A stretch of DNA of 64,000 nucleotides from Aquanectria penicillioides (GCA_003415625.1 PYIU01000005.1:1307001-1371000), one strand, 5' to 3'; numbered from the stretch's first letter, positions 22,143 to 35,575 are shown. The notes: a model not told the origin generated them from the sequence alone. Numbers and translations: made by a program.

Positions 22143-25100
22143 ACTTTCTGTTCCCTGTCTTCTCCTGACATCACGAAAATAAAACAAAAATCCCAGGCTC
22201 AAAAATCCCGGGGAGGGAATCTATTATCTCTTGCTCCTTGCAGATGCGCCCGTCAGGCGATCGGGTAGCTGCAGTAGGTTCCGCCAAGCGGAACGTCAGA
22301 TCTTCTCGGACCCTGAAGGCTGTCAACGCACGACGATTAGGGAGGGGATAGAATGGGGGACCCGCGCGTGGGAGGGCTGGATGGATGGATGGGGGTGTCA
22401 CGCGGTCCGACAACGCAGCAGCGGCAAAAATGGGAATGGGTATGGGTACGAGAAGCAGAATGCGAAAAGGGATTGGATGTCAAAGACAATGTGCGAGATG
22501 CAGGGCTCGGATCATAACGGGCGAACGGGTGGGAGGCCCGGAGAGGTCATTCAATTAACTGGGAGAGGGCCGCTGTGCTGTAGTGGACGCGCTGGGCTGG
22601 GCAACTGTGAACTGGGTGCGTATTTTCTGTGCTGGGCCTGGATGGGTCCCTCGCCCATCCATGTCCGGGTCGTCCGCCCTGCTGCGACGCTCGACTCTCG
22701 ACGGCCATTGAAAAAAGCATGCACGCCTGACAAGCTAAAGCAGCAAATCCCCAGTCCCCTGCTCGCTTGTTTGATGTGTGACGAAAGCCGTCCATATCGT
22801 GCCCATGCGCAATTGGCCCACTGCTGGAGCCCGGCAGCACGCACTGGCGCCACGTCGCTGGGGCAATTGGGCAGCGGGCTTAGAGACAGCGGCACCCAGA
22901 CGAGACTGTTGAGCCAGCCAGCGAGGACATGGAGACGCCAGCAAGACGAAAGAGTACGCATGAGGCATATCGCGGCCCAACACCACACGGGCCTGCATGA
23001 AGCCCCGAGTCAAGTCTGTACATGCAACTGTAACTGTAACTGTACATCGTACCAAAATGGCAAAGTCCCTCCGAGTCTCGGATTGGGAAAGCCTCGTGGA
23101 AGCATTGGGCGGCGACGTTGCTTCTTTCCGGCGGTTGGGTGCCATGGATGTCCAGTGCTTTATTGAGCCTTGGGTTGTGTAAGGTACCGAGCAGTAGGTA
23201 GTGCAAGCTGTCATGGTGAACTAGCAGCCTGCCTGTGCGCTATACCGGTGCCTGTGCCTGGCCTGGCTAGGCAAACTACCAGGCCTCTGGTGGCCAGTGA
23301 AACCCAATGCGTAGCTGGTCAGCCTCAAGCCTCAAGCCTCAAGCAACGGTCGCAGGGCCTCAATCAAACTCGCGTCCCATGATAGGATGCATTGCTCGTC
23401 ATCCTTGGTCCATGATCATTCTGAGTTGTGCATAGTATCTCAATGGGCCGCCGATGCTGGCCTTGATTGCCGCTGGTGCTGCCGCTGGTGCTTGCTCACA
23501 TGGGCCCTGGTGATCCAGCTCCAGCTACATGCACATCCCCACGCACGCACGCACCTCCTCCAAACAACGTCGGCCAGACGACCGACCTCAACCTCGACCG
23601 CCACGCCTCAGGACTGTCACCAAGAAAGGGTAGAGAGAAGAAAGAAAAAAAAAAAAAAAGGAGTCTCCCCTTCTCCCTGCGTTCTGCCCCCACTATGGGG
23701 CCTCGCTAGTCAGAAGCAGGACGCATGGAAAGGACTCCGACTTGACTGGCCTGGCTCTGCGGCTGCAACTGAGTGGTTTTGTTTCCCCAGACGTGCAACG
23801 TGGCTCGCCTCTGAAGCCTCTCCCGGCTGATCCATCATGCATCTCGACAGTCGGAAGCCCTCGGGCATTGGGCCGAGCTGGCCTCCCACTCACTCGGTGG
23901 GGTGATGTTTTGTCAACCGGCATTGTCAATCCCAAGACTCATCGTCCTCTCTCATCAAATTGAGAGACCCCCATTGAAACCCGCCTTTGGGTCCGGATGT
24001 GAGATAGCCCGCGGCGACGCCCAGTTCACCAGGATCGCCGAGCGTGGATAGGCATGAATGATATTACATTGACCTGTCAGCTTTTGGGCAGATATGATGT
24101 CGTTCCCCAGTGCAGTACTTGGAGCCAGGCCATCCCTATCATTAGCACTACAGTATGCATCCATGGATGGGAGCATGGATTTGTCCGTCACTTAGCGGGG
24201 GCAGCTCGTGGCGTCTACGATGCTGCTCAAGCCGAGTGGCGGCCCACTGCAGCGGCTTTACCAACCAGGATCCATGATGATTTGTTGCTGATGGCGGGAT
24301 TCGGGTCGCCATGTGCGTTGCCGCCATACAGTGTCTCTACACATCTCTCATCAGCATTCGGGCATCGGCCATGGCAGTCCCTCCCTTGTGGCTCCTCCTC
24401 ATGGTTGCTCGGTCTGTCCTTTTGTGTTTCGCACAACAGGTTTGGGCCTCAGTCGCTCGTCGCCGTAACCGACGCTGGTCTTGCGACAAGGCCGAGTCAG
24501 CGGTGAGCCAAGAGTGGAGGTTGGTAAGTTTGGCGCGATTCCAACCTCTCCGGAAGATCTGGGACTTACACCGACCTGCACGTGAAAATAACCAAACCCT
24601 GCAACTCCATCCATCAATCGCCAAAAACTTGCAAAAGACAAGGCGAAAAACCAAGGCAAAGCCAATGCGGGATCTGGTATCCAGAAATATCCCCAATCCT
24701 ATTAAATCTAGCCTCTAGCGCATGAAACTGGGGAAGCACTGTACCAAGCAGGCTCTAGACCTTTTCTGCTTCCCTCCACTTCGTACGTAGTAGGTAGGTA
24801 AGCAATCATGATGGGCCCATGGCCACGGACCCCCGCCCATCCACACACACATCCACACGTTTCGATGACTGAATACAAGGTGGCATGGGATGGATGGCCT
24901 TACAACCTCAACGCGAAGCCTCGGGTCCTACAAAGCAAAACATCCGTTCCTCGACAGATAATTACTCCGTACGGGGCAGATAAGCCGTTGCCACCTGCCT
25001 CCTTCCTGTACTCCATGAAACTAACGCAAGTCGGGTCCAGGTCTCCCTTGTCAACTGCTATGCAAGCCCTTCCGCAGGTACCTACGTAGGTAGTGGGCGT

Positions 25101-25575
25101 GTCGTCATGTTACTGTGATCCATAGCCCGACATCTTTAGGTTACCATCTGTATTCCTCTGATCCATACCAGATCGCTCATTATTAATCCAGAGGCTGTTT
25201 CACTAGTTTTATTGCCGAACCGCCGTAGACGCCCAGTTTGGAATAGTCGGTTCGGAGTTGCCATGGTGTGTCTGTCATACCTTCCTCGGGCTATAGGCAT
25301 AGGCTCTAGATTTAGGATAAGGAGGCAGAGTGACATGAGGAGTCGCTTGAAAACGTCTACAATCAATGACCGAGTTGAGGGCAGCTTGTCTCGTGCTTGA
25401 TTCTTGGTATCTCATCTCCTATGATTTGCAGACTCAGTATAGCAAACATTGATCTCCAGGCTCCTCCACATCAATTATATGTCTCTTCTATTCCTCCATC
25501 TCACACGTAGTGAGAATACTAGTGGTAATATTTTCCCATTGACGGTCCCTGCCATACCCCAAACGCTGGCCATCC
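22143..25575. other. Gene-free intergenic region upstream of the giant gene
   Basis: No open frame here resembles a gene on either strand. It holds the giant-gene promoter and leader (left end), three GCCTCAA direct repeats near 23322-23343, an A18 run near 23645-23662, and GGTAGGTA-type motifs near 24787-24802 and 25075-25093. A non-coding RNA cannot be excluded. Confidence 0.5.
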
Positions 25576-27178
25576 CTAAGCAGCCGCACTCTTGTGAGGA
25601 TCGGTAGCGCTCGGCGCGTATGCGGCCTGCGCTCTGTTCTTCTTGATGACCTCCTTGACGCGCTCCTCCGCCTCGTCCCAATCATCAGTGTCAAGTTTAA
25701 CAAGGTCAATGCCGTATATCGAGGCAATAGAGCTGAGAGCATCGTAGCTCTTCTTGTCGTAGACAAAGCTGATACTGACACCAACACGGCCGAAACGGCC
25801 AGTTCGACCGATGCGGTGAAGATAGGTTTCGGCATCTGGTTCCGCATCACCACGTCCCTTCATGGGGATATCGTAGTTGATAACCATGGAAACGCTGGAA
25901 ACGTCGATGCCTCGAGCTAACACGTTCGTGGTGATCAACACTTTGTTCTCTCCCTGGCGGAACTTGCTCAACAAGTCATCTCGCTCATTTCCATCAAAGG
26001 CAGCGTGGAGAGCGGACACCTTGTGGCCATCTGCAACCATGCGTCGCTGAATTTCATTGGCACTCTCACGGGTCTATATTTATGTTAGCCATACCTGAGT
26101 AGGATACAGATTACACGGCTCCTACCTTGACGAAAATAACGGATTGGCCAATGGTCATTAAACCATACAATTTGCAGAGAATATCGTACTTCATGCCATC
26201 GTCGGGGCAGTCAATAAACATTTGAGAAATGCCCTTAACAGTAAGTTCACTACGCTGCAGCTTCAGACTGTGCGCATTGGGAGCGAACTTTCCGGCGTAG
26301 TTCATGACCTTCTCAGGGAACGTGGCCGAGAAAAGGAGGACCTGAATGTTCTTGGGCAAAAGGCTGAATAAATGTGAGAAATTGAAGTTGTTCCAACTGG
26401 GTGAATTCAGCTTACTTCTTTACTCGCAGGCACTGATCGCCGAGACCTTGTTGGTCCAACATGTTGTCGGCCTCGTCGAGAACCAGAAGCTTCAACTTCG
26501 AGACGTCTAGTTGTCGGCGACGAATAACGTCCATGACCGTACCGGGTGTTCCAACAATGACAGGGGATCTCACGGGTTGGTCGCGCGGTAGAGCGCCTGG
26601 AATTGCAGCTGCCACCTTGAGATTCTCAATGAATCGACCAATAGCGTTGACAACACCTTCGATCTGTCGGGCAAGTTCACGACTGGGCGCCAGGGCCAAG
26701 GCCTGAGGCTGCTCGGGTTGGGAGAAGTCCACACGAGCGAGGATAGCAGTGACGAACGCAGCTGTCTTTCCGGTACCAGACTGAGACTGTGCCAGCATAT
26801 TTCTCGGGGGGTCGCTCAACATCAAGGGCAGAGACCTGCCCTGGACCTTCGAAGGCTTAAGGAAATTGAGGGCCAAAAGGCCCTTCAGAATAGACTCGGG
26901 CCTGGTGCGAGCGGTGATGGTTAGCAAAAGGCCGGTGGGTCTGAAGTATACTTCACCTACAGTCCGAGATCCTGCCAGGTTGTAGCAGAATGAAAGGGGG
27001 TCGATTCGTTAGCTTGCAGGTCGCTGAGCGACACCTCAACATCCCACTCAGGTTCGTGCAGGCCTGAGCCTCCGAGCTCTTCGACAGCTCCATCAACTTG
27101 GATGGCGGGGACGGGTTCCGCTGGAGTATCTGCCGCGCCCTCATTGGGGTTGGTAATACGACTGGCAAGATCCGACAT
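25576..27178 (-). CDS. dbp5: DEAD-box ATP-dependent RNA helicase Dbp5 (mRNA export)
   Basis: Four exons (27178-26961, 26901-26416, 26363-26126, 26073-25576) give 479 aa, the usual Dbp5 length. Ordered helicase motifs are all present: Q-motif region [21 protein letters not shown], Ia PSRELARQ, Ib [30 protein letters not shown] and [13 protein letters not shown]. The second RecA domain carries the Dbp5-typical [20 protein letters not shown]. In the known family it remodels mRNPs on the cytoplasmic face of the nuclear pore with Gle1 and inositol hexakisphosphate and also helps translation termination. Introns are 52-59 nt with canonical ends. It is divergent from the SPF45-like gene over a 565-bp shared upstream region. 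The identification is secure. Confidence 0.95.
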
Positions 27179-27743
27179 GGTGTATGAAAGGCGGATGTGC
27201 AGGTGTGAGAAGTTGGGAGAAACCTTCGGAGTGAAGGGGGGAAGTGAGGATTTAATCTCACAGCGAGGCCTGAGGCAGTCGGAGCTAGTGTTGAGCCTGT
27301 CAGGAAGCCCAAGGCAGGAGTTTATGATGCCTTATACTCGAGATATAAGCATCTAGGTCGAAACCTGGGTGCAGTTGCTCTTGAGTAAGGAGTGCACGAA
27401 TGTGGTGTTTAGGCGTAAACAGGTCACCGCGACTTGAAAGCTTTCCTAGAGTTTTTGGCGGGGTTGATTGGAGGGGCACTTGCGCCTTGCAGACAGCTTC
27501 CCGCAGCTGCAAGGGTGCCACCCGCTCCGTTGTTTACCCGGCGCATCTTCACTGCCAGGTTTTAGGGAAGGAGCTCAGCTTGCATTCATATCCTCAAGTC
27601 AGTCTGGCCAGTCGAGATTCAAACAAGGACCATCAGCAAACTTCGCGGTCGCTTTTATTTATATCTGTTATTTTAATCGAATGATACCTAGAGCGAATTC
27701 CATTCTTTAGCCCGGAGGGGATCTATTACCCCGATCAGCCGGC
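27179..27743. promoter_or_regulatory. Bidirectional promoter region, dbp5 / SPF45-like gene
   Basis: A 565-bp divergent spacer separates two RNA-metabolism genes. No coding sequence was seen within it. A shared promoter is inferred from layout only. Confidence 0.5.
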
Positions 27744-29369
27744 ATGACTGCTCCTCCACCACCTCCCCGCGGAGGGCTCTCCCTCTACGAGAACCTTCAC
27801 GATCCTAATGACGTGTCGTCTCCTTCTGCCACCATATCCTCCGCCCCTGTTCTTTACAGCCAGGCAGAAACTGCCGCTTCCGATGCCGCTGCCAAGAAGC
27901 CCATCGATCCTGCCCTCCGCTTCCAGCCCATTCGTCGACCTCAAGTCAAGCAGGCCAAACCGAAAGCGACATTCCCTAAGCCTACTGCTCCCAAACCAAC
28001 AGCGGCAGCTGTCGCCGCACCGCCAATCTCCGCCCAACAAAAGAGTACACTCGCCGACTGGGCGGCTACAGAGGAGGATGAATGGATGTATGGCACCGGA
28101 GAGAAACGCCAGCGTGGTGGGCGCAAGAATAAGAAGAAGAAGCAGCTGATGCAAATGGAGACCGACTGGGATGAGCTTTATGATCCAGTTCGGACAACCA
28201 ATGTCGAGGAATATCTGCGAAGTGATGAAAAGATTGACGAAGTGAGAGAGTGGAAAGCCTTGCTCTACCGCCACAGGAGAAAGCGGGACGAGAGCGACCT
28301 GTCAGACGACGACGACAGTGATGATGCACGACATATCCCTTCAAGTAAGGTTCCCAATTTGAATATTATATTGCCCCTACTTACACATGAAAACAGGCCA
28401 ATTTGCTCCTCCTCCTTCATATACCAGTGTTCCCCCTCCTCCACAGTCTCCCCCAGCTCCCATGCCTGACGATCAGACTGGTGATGACGCTTTTGCTCGT
28501 CGACTGGCTATGTCACAAGGTCAGACTCCCCAAACGACTCTCCAGCCACTGCCAATACCGCCATCGCCGCCGCCTCCTCCTCCTCCTCCTCCTTCTGAGC
28601 TGCCTTCGGAGTCTGCTACAATCTCCAGAGCCCCAGTTCGTTATGCTCAACCAGAAGAGCCCAAGGCCGATCTCAACGAGGAAGCCTGCTCATCTCCTCC
28701 CATGATAGGTGACTCGATGCCCGACCTTGACTCTCAACCCAGGTCAATGCGTCCTGGTCAGGCTGGTTTCGCCCATCGCTTGATGAGCAAGTATGGTTGG
28801 ACTAAAGGGTCTGGCCTCGGTGCCGATGAGACAGGTATCATCAACCCACTACGGGTGCAGGTCGAAAAACGCCGGAAGAAAGCCGATGCTGATGGCGGTG
28901 GCTGGGCTGAACCTGGCGGTAAGGGCAAGATTCTTGGTGGAAAGCGAAAGGAGGAAACCACTGGAAAATTTGGTATCATGAGTGATGTCATTGTCCTCCA
29001 AAATATGTTAGAGAAAATGCCCGACCTCCAAGCAGAGATTGCAGACGGTCTTGGACAAGAAATTGGGGAGGAGTGCGGTGAGAAGGTATGTGTTCGATTT
29101 CAAGCACCCATCGGCAACAACCCTAACAGGATTTTAGTATGGACGCGTGGAGCGGCTATACATTGAACAAGACAGTCGTCAGGTGTTCATCAAGTTCACC
29201 AACCAAGTTTCCGCGCTTCGGGTATGTGTTTCCAAGTTGTTTACGTATTAACTAGTGTTGCTGACACGCACAGGCTGTCAACGAGTTGGATGGAAGAGTT
29301 TTCAACGGAAACACAATTCTGCCCAAGTTTTTTGACAGTGAGAAATTCGAGCAGGGAATTTACAAATAA
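27744..29369 (+). CDS. G-patch and RRM splicing factor, SPF45/RBM17-like
   Basis: Four exons (27744-28344, 28397-29085, 29138-29221, 29274-29369) give 489 aa. The N-terminal half is Pro/Ala-rich, with the SPF45-type segment TLADWAATEEDEWMYGTG and the following Lys block. Pro-rich runs follow, then a G-patch at about aa 321-360 (GQAGFAHRLMSKYGWTKGSG, LGADETGI). The last 100 residues form an RRM split by two short introns, with YGRVERLYI, RQVFIKFTN and the R-x-F of a U2AF-homology motif (GRVFNGN). Family members act in 3' splice-site selection in the spliceosome. A single G-patch plus C-terminal RRM/UHM is the diagnostic order. Introns carry GTAAGG, GTATGT and GTATGT donors. The identification is good. 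Confidence 0.9.
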
Positions 29370-29942
29370 ACTATCTTTGTGGGAAATAAGAGAGCAACCG
29401 ATTTCGGAAGATATGTAACCAATTCGAGGGCCACATATGATACCCAAAACAAAGCACAACCATCGTCTATTAAACCCAAAAGACTGATCAAAGCCCATAT
29501 TATGCTTCTAACAGTTGCAAGGCGGAACGAGAAAATAAAGCCGAACCAACCTGCGCTTGGTGCTAGATTTCTAACATGGATTTCTAAAATAGCAAATACT
29601 AAGACCCACGAGGAACTTCTAACCTCCTAGTAAAACCAATCATAGGACTATGTTCTAACTTCGATGGTATTGAGCAATCAAAAGCTCTGGGTAAGGCAAA
29701 CGTCTCGAATTTAGATGCCAACGCTAACACAGGGCACGAGCGATAAGTGAACGGTTCAGTGGAAGTACAGTCGATTATTAAGTTCTAGTGGGTGATCCTT
29801 TGCACGCAGCAGCTTCCTCCGCGAAGAGCATTGTGTGCCTCACTAAGCATGATGAAACACAGTATGTTGGATAGAAAAAACAGAGAACATGGCAAGAACA
29901 GTCAACGACGCCAACCTGGACCATTTTGTCTTGTCAATCGCC
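29370..29942. other. Convergent 3' region between the SPF45-like gene and ecm33
   Basis: The 3' UTRs of two convergent genes lie here. It is AT-rich with AATAAA-like signals just after 29367; no gene was seen. Confidence 0.55.
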
Positions 29943-31255
29943 TTAGAAGAGCTGAGCCAAGGCAGCGATAGCGCTGAGACCCAGGATGGTGTAGCCAACG
30001 CTGCTGGAGGAGGTACCAGCGCTGTCGCTGTTGCCGCTGCTGCTGTTGCCGGATCGGCTGGAGTCACCACCGTTGCCACCCTCGTTGGCCTTGGCGTTGT
30101 TGCTAGTGCAGTTGTACTTGCCCTGGATAACCTTGCTGGTGTGGAGCTTGTCGAAAGCAGTGCAGGACGTGGAGATATCGTCGGTGGAGGTGATGACAAC
30201 AGTGCCCTGGACAGACTTGAGGGCAGGGAGATCGATCCTGTAATCATGTCAGAAATCAAACCTTGCACGTGTTAGGTCCTCTGGCGACTTACTCAGTGAA
30301 GTTACCACGGAAGATGATACCACCAGTGACATTCTTCAGCGAATCGAAACCGTTCACCTTCCTGAGGAGGGTGTTGTTCTGAATGGTGAAACCACCAGCG
30401 ATGTTCTCAAGAACAGGCAAGCTGATGTTGGTGAGCTTGACGTTGTTGATGAAAGAAACGTCGTTGTTAACGTCGGTCAGGTTAGGGGCAACGAAGGTCT
30501 GGAGCTCTTTGTTGGCATCGAACTTAAGCGACTTGGTGAGCTTCTGCAGGATGGGGGCAGAGAATGACTTGATGTTGGAGATCTGCATCTCTCCGGCGAG
30601 CTCAAGCTTGCTCATGGTGATCTCGAAATCGTTTCCATTGTTGTTGATAATCAGAGAGCCAGTAATGTTGACCAGGTCGGAGTCGAACTTGGTGATCTGC
30701 TTATTGTTGTCAATCTGGAAGTTCTCAACAGTGGCGACACTGAGACCACTGAGATCGCTGATGAAAGTATCGGTGATTTGAACGCTGCTGATCTTAGTAA
30801 CACCCTCGGTACCGAAGCTAATAGTGCTAAGCTGAGGGAGCTTGATCAGGGAGATCTGGCCAACAGTCTTGAGGGAGGTGAAGCTAATAGTGGAGAGCTT
30901 CTCGAGGTTCTGGAGCGAGAAGCTGCCAGTGATGGAGTTGATGGTGGTAGACTTCAACGAGAGGACGGACGAGGCGTTGTTGGCGATGAAGTCACCCTTG
31001 ACTTGCTTGGGTCCATCGATCACGATGTCTCCAGAGAGGTCGGAGGAGATTTTGATATCGGCGCTGACAACCTCGCAGTCAACAGTCTGGGTAGCCTGGG
31101 TGATCTTGACATCGGAAGTGCAAGTGGCAGCTGTCGGTTCGCGTGTGGTTAGCAGGAGTAGACCGGAGCAGGCGGCTTGGGAACAATGTCGTACCGGAGA
31201 CGGCGGAAGCACCGAAAGCCAGAATGGCAGCGGAGAGAATCTTGACGGAATGCAT
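29943..31255 (-). CDS. ecm33: GPI-anchored cell-wall organization protein Ecm33
   Basis: Three exons (31255-31195, 31130-30293, 30237-29943) give 397 aa. The signal peptide MHSVKILSAAILAFGASAVS is followed by a Cys-bracketed start (AATCTSDVKI) and receptor-L/LRR-like repeats with regular beta-strand spacing (LKTVGQISLIKLPQLSTI, VENFQIDNNKQITKF, PVLENIAGGFTIQNNTLL). Several N-x-S/T sites are present. The C-terminus is Gly/Ser-rich and ends in a hydrophobic GPI signal (GYTILGLSAIAALAQLF). Ecm33 family members are GPI proteins of the plasma membrane and wall needed for normal wall architecture. Length and order match. Both introns (64 and 55 nt) have canonical ends and restore the frame. It is likely expressed from a long pyrimidine-rich leader on the minus strand. 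Confidence 0.94.
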
Positions 31256-32100
31256 TGTGGCCTGGTAGACGAGTTCAGAGTCAGCAGCTATCGATGCGCA
31301 AGAGCTGTTCGTGTGCGAGATCGTGGTGCGATGGTACGCGTGTTGACAAGCCCCTTAAATCTATGGCATTCGACCAAATACTGAGGCGGATGGAAATGAA
31401 TGATGATGTGGGAGCCAAGGGGTGGATCGAGGTGTCAAATGGGGATGAGAAGCAATACTGAAGCTCCTGTTGAGGGTTCGGGTCGCGATGCAAGTGCGAA
31501 TGGGAGTCAAACGGGGCAGACGGGGAGCAACCGACCTGTGCACCGCGAAGGTGAGTTGATGGACGACGAGAAGCAGAAAGGGAGGGTTCTAAACGGGTCT
31601 AGGCAGTGAAGGAAGGAAAGAATGGGAAGAATGAAAAGGATTGGATGCAATTAAAGAACGGCAAGCCAAGACACAAGCGTGGATAGGGCAGGAGGAATTC
31701 GATGTTGATGAGGCAGGCGAGGAGAGTAGAGACAAAAGAACGGGAGAAATGTTGAGCTAGCAGGGGCAACGCAACACGCGCCTCGGCGAGCAGTCGGAGC
31801 ACGAGCAGAGCAATGCATACGTACCTTTGCTTTAACGGACCGGGTCCTTGTTTTTTTTTCTTCCTTTTTTTTCCTTCTTGGATCTGGATTGCGTGCCGCG
31901 GCGACGGGAAAGGAATTCCTCCTAGTAGACTTGAGTAGGTAGGTAAAGTCGGCTTGGAGACAAAGCAGTCTTTTAGCCTGGACAAACGAGCGGCGTGAAG
32001 TGAAAAAGATGGACGATGCGACGATAGAACCGACGACAAGAGGAGAGGAGGAAAGGAGAGGAAGAAGGGAGAGAAATGAGAGAGATGAGATGCTCCTGCG
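31256..32100 (-). promoter_or_regulatory. Upstream/leader region of ecm33
   Basis: On the minus strand this stretch is rich in CT tracts (for example 31610-31650 and 32035-32092), as is typical of strongly expressed fungal genes. No coding sequence was seen. Confidence 0.45.
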
Positions 32101-35100
32101 CAGTGGATAACGGGCCCGAGTTTACATGGATCCATCCAATCCACCATCAATGTCGGCCATCGACTGGTGTGGCAGGGGGAGTGCTAGGAGGCCAATGGGC
32201 CTGAGCCGGGGTGAGGGACAGGGTGGGAGGGGATGTGAGGGTGTGCCGAAGGAGGCCAAACGAGTCCAGAGGAGTCTCCAAGGAGTCTCCAAGGAGTCCA
32301 GCGACGGCCGTTCGGGGGCTTTGCTCCATGCCAATGCCTGGGATGGGCGGCCACCATCCGCGACAGCGACCCACGCAACGCAACACCTTGGGCCTTGTTT
32401 GACGGCCAGCGACACCCCCCCAATGGAACCCCACCGCGCCCGGTCCAGGAACGAAACCATGCCATCCGTCATGGATAACGCTGGGCCATCGTCTTTATTT
32501 GGTGCGGTCCCTGGCGCCGCTCCAGATGACGCCCCCCACTGTGCTCTTTTTTTTTTCCTTTTTTTTTTTTTTTTGGCTTGCTCAAGGTGCAACAGTGCGT
32601 GCACATACGTCAACATGTACACGCACGCACTCGCCGAGTATTCATCTCTCCAGGCAGAAAATTAACCCATCCGGCCTGCACGGCACGTCAATAAAATCGG
32701 CATCAACATCAAAAACATGGGCCCTAGGCAATGGGGCAATAAGTGTCACAGGCTTTGAGGTTCCGGCGGGGTCAGTCAGGTACAGTATGGCGTAGTGCGT
32801 CAGCGGCTGCACCCACGCCCGCCGTGCAGCATAGACACAAAGTCTAGTGCTTTGCTATCAAAAAGGTTTCAAACTGCTCTTAGATGCACCCGCACGCCTC
32901 TCGCGCGCCGCCCTCTAGATTTGCGTGTGTCTGCGGTGTCAATGGTGCCAATGGTGCCAATGGTGCCAATGGTGCCAATGGTGCGCTGTCAATCTTCTGC
33001 TGCCCGATGAGGCGATTAGCCTTTTGTGTCCCCGGCCGGCCTGCCCGTTCTGGGTGCTTTGTGCCTCCGATCTCATCGCAGCCATCCCTCACAGGCGAGA
33101 TTTGATGCTCCCCTCCAGCTGCTCAATCCTGCTGAATGCTCCGCTTTTGAGCACGGCTAGCAAGGGTCCCCGCTGATTGCAGGTGGGTGTTGATTCGCAA
33201 TCGTGTTAGTCGACTACTAGCTGGGGCCACACCATCCCACCAGATCATGGCCTCAGCTAGAGGCCACCCAAAGGCACTCGTTAGCAAACCGGCATCACCG
33301 CGCTGCCCTCCACGTTACCCCTGTCGAGCTCAAATTTGCTTCCAAGTCACGCCTCTCACGCATTCATGGCACCCACGGCGCTCGACCGCATGCCGCCTCA
33401 GAGCTGTGGGTTCAAGTGTCAGAGCAGTGTCACGGCGGCGTCACCAACGGGCATCGTATCAAGTCTCGAGCGTTGCAATCGTCCAGAGTCGTTTCTCATG
33501 GTCAGTGCAAGGCAATGTGTCTCCAAGACGCAGGGCACACATCCATCAGACATGAATGACACAGAACCTCAGTCGTGTCTCTGTTCTGCTCCACCGCCAA
33601 TCCCTCCCCCAGCACTCTCCTGGCAGTTGTATTCTGGTCTGTTGGTTGATGGAGAAGGCCAAGATCCCAGCACCACCGATAGTCTCGCCAAAAGAGAGAG
33701 TCCAGGCCTGGTTCGATCATGTCTCTTCTGGAGCCGGGAGTACGCGGATGCGGATAATCGGAAATGCTAGGATTGACAATCCACACATGATGCATGTGTG
33801 CTAGCTACTGTTTGATGGGGGACTTTTTTTTTTCCTTCTCGATACGAGGGGGACTGGTTGTGGCCTGCCGGTGGCCCCGGTGAGTGGTAAGTGGTGACGA
33901 CTCGAGGTCCTGTCACCCTGCATTTATTCCAAGAACCACCCACCAGTCACGGCAATATCCATTCCCCCTCTATTTCCCTTCCTTGCTGATCCAGATATCA
34001 TATCCTTGCACCATATGATACCCAATGCGGTTCAAAACTAGTTCGCAATGCTGATAACAAACCAGCGTGTTACCCCCGAAGCTCCTGCCTGACGGCAATC
34101 CCAGATTATAACCTCCAGGGACTGGATCGCCTTAATTTATGAATTGGCTCAGAAATGTGTGCGGAATGTGAGCTGTATCCCAGTGGGTTCGAATAAAAGT
34201 TGATGGCAAAGGGCTGCTGGATTTTGCCGCAGATTGATCCTCATACTACAGATACCCCATCCCTTCACGCCCCTTCAGCCAAACTTGACTTGCCCCCCCC
34301 CTTGTTTTGTTATACCTAGGTATCTGCAAGGGCAAGAAAGCTTGTCCGCTTCACGAGAGTCAGTATTCCATAGGGATCTCCCAACCACGGGCCGCATGTT
34401 ATCATTCGACTAGGAGAATGAAGCAACTCTTCTAATATCCGATAACCCCAGCAATTCTCAGGTTTGCCAGGCGCTTGGTGTCGCGTAGGCCACCGCCGAC
34501 ATGCTCTGGCCCCCGACCCCGATGGCTTCCTGTGGCATGCGCGTTCCTTGGGTGGATCGTCCACCACGGCTAGCACTCCATTCCGTTCCCGCTCCCCCTG
34601 ACGCGTTCTATCGCCCCACATCTCAGCGACTGGTCAAGCGTCTTCCTCAGATCCATCCAATGCCAGGTGGCATCGTTCATCTCGAGGGCCTGGCCTGTGA
34701 CTGGCCGCGGAAGAAGGGAAAATCAAGGTTTTCTCGCTGCAAGAGACTTCTTGGCTGAATGTTGGTTGCCAAGCGAAAGGATGCAGCTTTGCGGCACCAT
34801 ACTAATTACTTGCGACGTGTTAATCATCCTATCTTCATTGACGGCCGCATCTAAAAAGCCAAGGCCCCTCTGTCCATACTGTGCATTCACACTATTTGGC
34901 TTCCTTCGGTAGCCACACTCAGGCACATGTGGTAGTGGCAAGGATGCCTTTTCCATCCCACATCCCGTCAGGACCTTGTTTTGCGCTGTCCATGTTGGAC
35001 GAAAATATCTTTCTTCTTCTGTGCCGTCTGCCGTTGAGAAGCCACAACAAACAGCCGGCTTTACCACGGGTTAGATCAGTGATGACGAATGCACATAGTC

Positions 35101-35575
35101 CGCCAATAACTGCACTCTCTCTCATCCGCTGCGGGTTCTGTGATAACAACATGCGTCGTTACCCAGACAGACAGATGCATGTCTCCGAGTTCAAGCTCAA
35201 AAGTCGCAGCCAGGACAGACAAAACTGGTACATGCCAAGGTGAGGCCTCTTAGGGCGGCGTCTCCTGAAGATCAGCATGCTTCTACCTAGTACGCCCTGA
35301 TGCGTCCGTGTGTGTGCCAATCATTCGTATTCGTCCCATGTAGTCTGTGACATTACATCACCACGGACAGTGGGTTGGCACTCTTTTTCTTACAAGGGCC
35401 TGTCCCCGGTGGGGATTGGCTCATGAAACATGCTGCGTACGCATCCTTCGAATTCATCAATCGGCAATTGTCATACAATACAGGAGCAGAAACGTGCGTC
35501 CAGCGCAGGAATAACAAAAGAGCCAAAACACCAAACAACGCCGACCGAGCAACTGCTTCCTCTAGAGTCTAGACT
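32101..35575. other. Gene-free region between ecm33 and mag1
   Basis: No convincing gene was found on either strand. It contains a T-rich homopolymer patch at 32548-32576, a 9-bp minisatellite at 32938-32984, a T8 near 33824 and a palindromic ACCTAGGT near 34314-34321. Apparent small open frames overlap each other on both strands without family resemblance. Confidence 0.5.
32938..32984. repeat. 9-bp minisatellite (GTGCCAATG)n
   Basis: Five near-perfect tandem copies of a 9-bp unit lie in an otherwise unique intergenic stretch. Confidence 0.9.

Noticed and set aside
22231..23166. 311-codon plus-strand open frame
   Set aside because: It has no domain, its Cys/Trp/Arg composition looks like translated GC-rich intergenic DNA, and overlapping frames of similar length lie on the other strand.
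22390..23370. CRISPR-like or phage-like repeats
   Set aside because: Short direct repeats such as GCCTCAA and ACTGTA are a few units of simple sequence without spacers, and the genome is eukaryotic.
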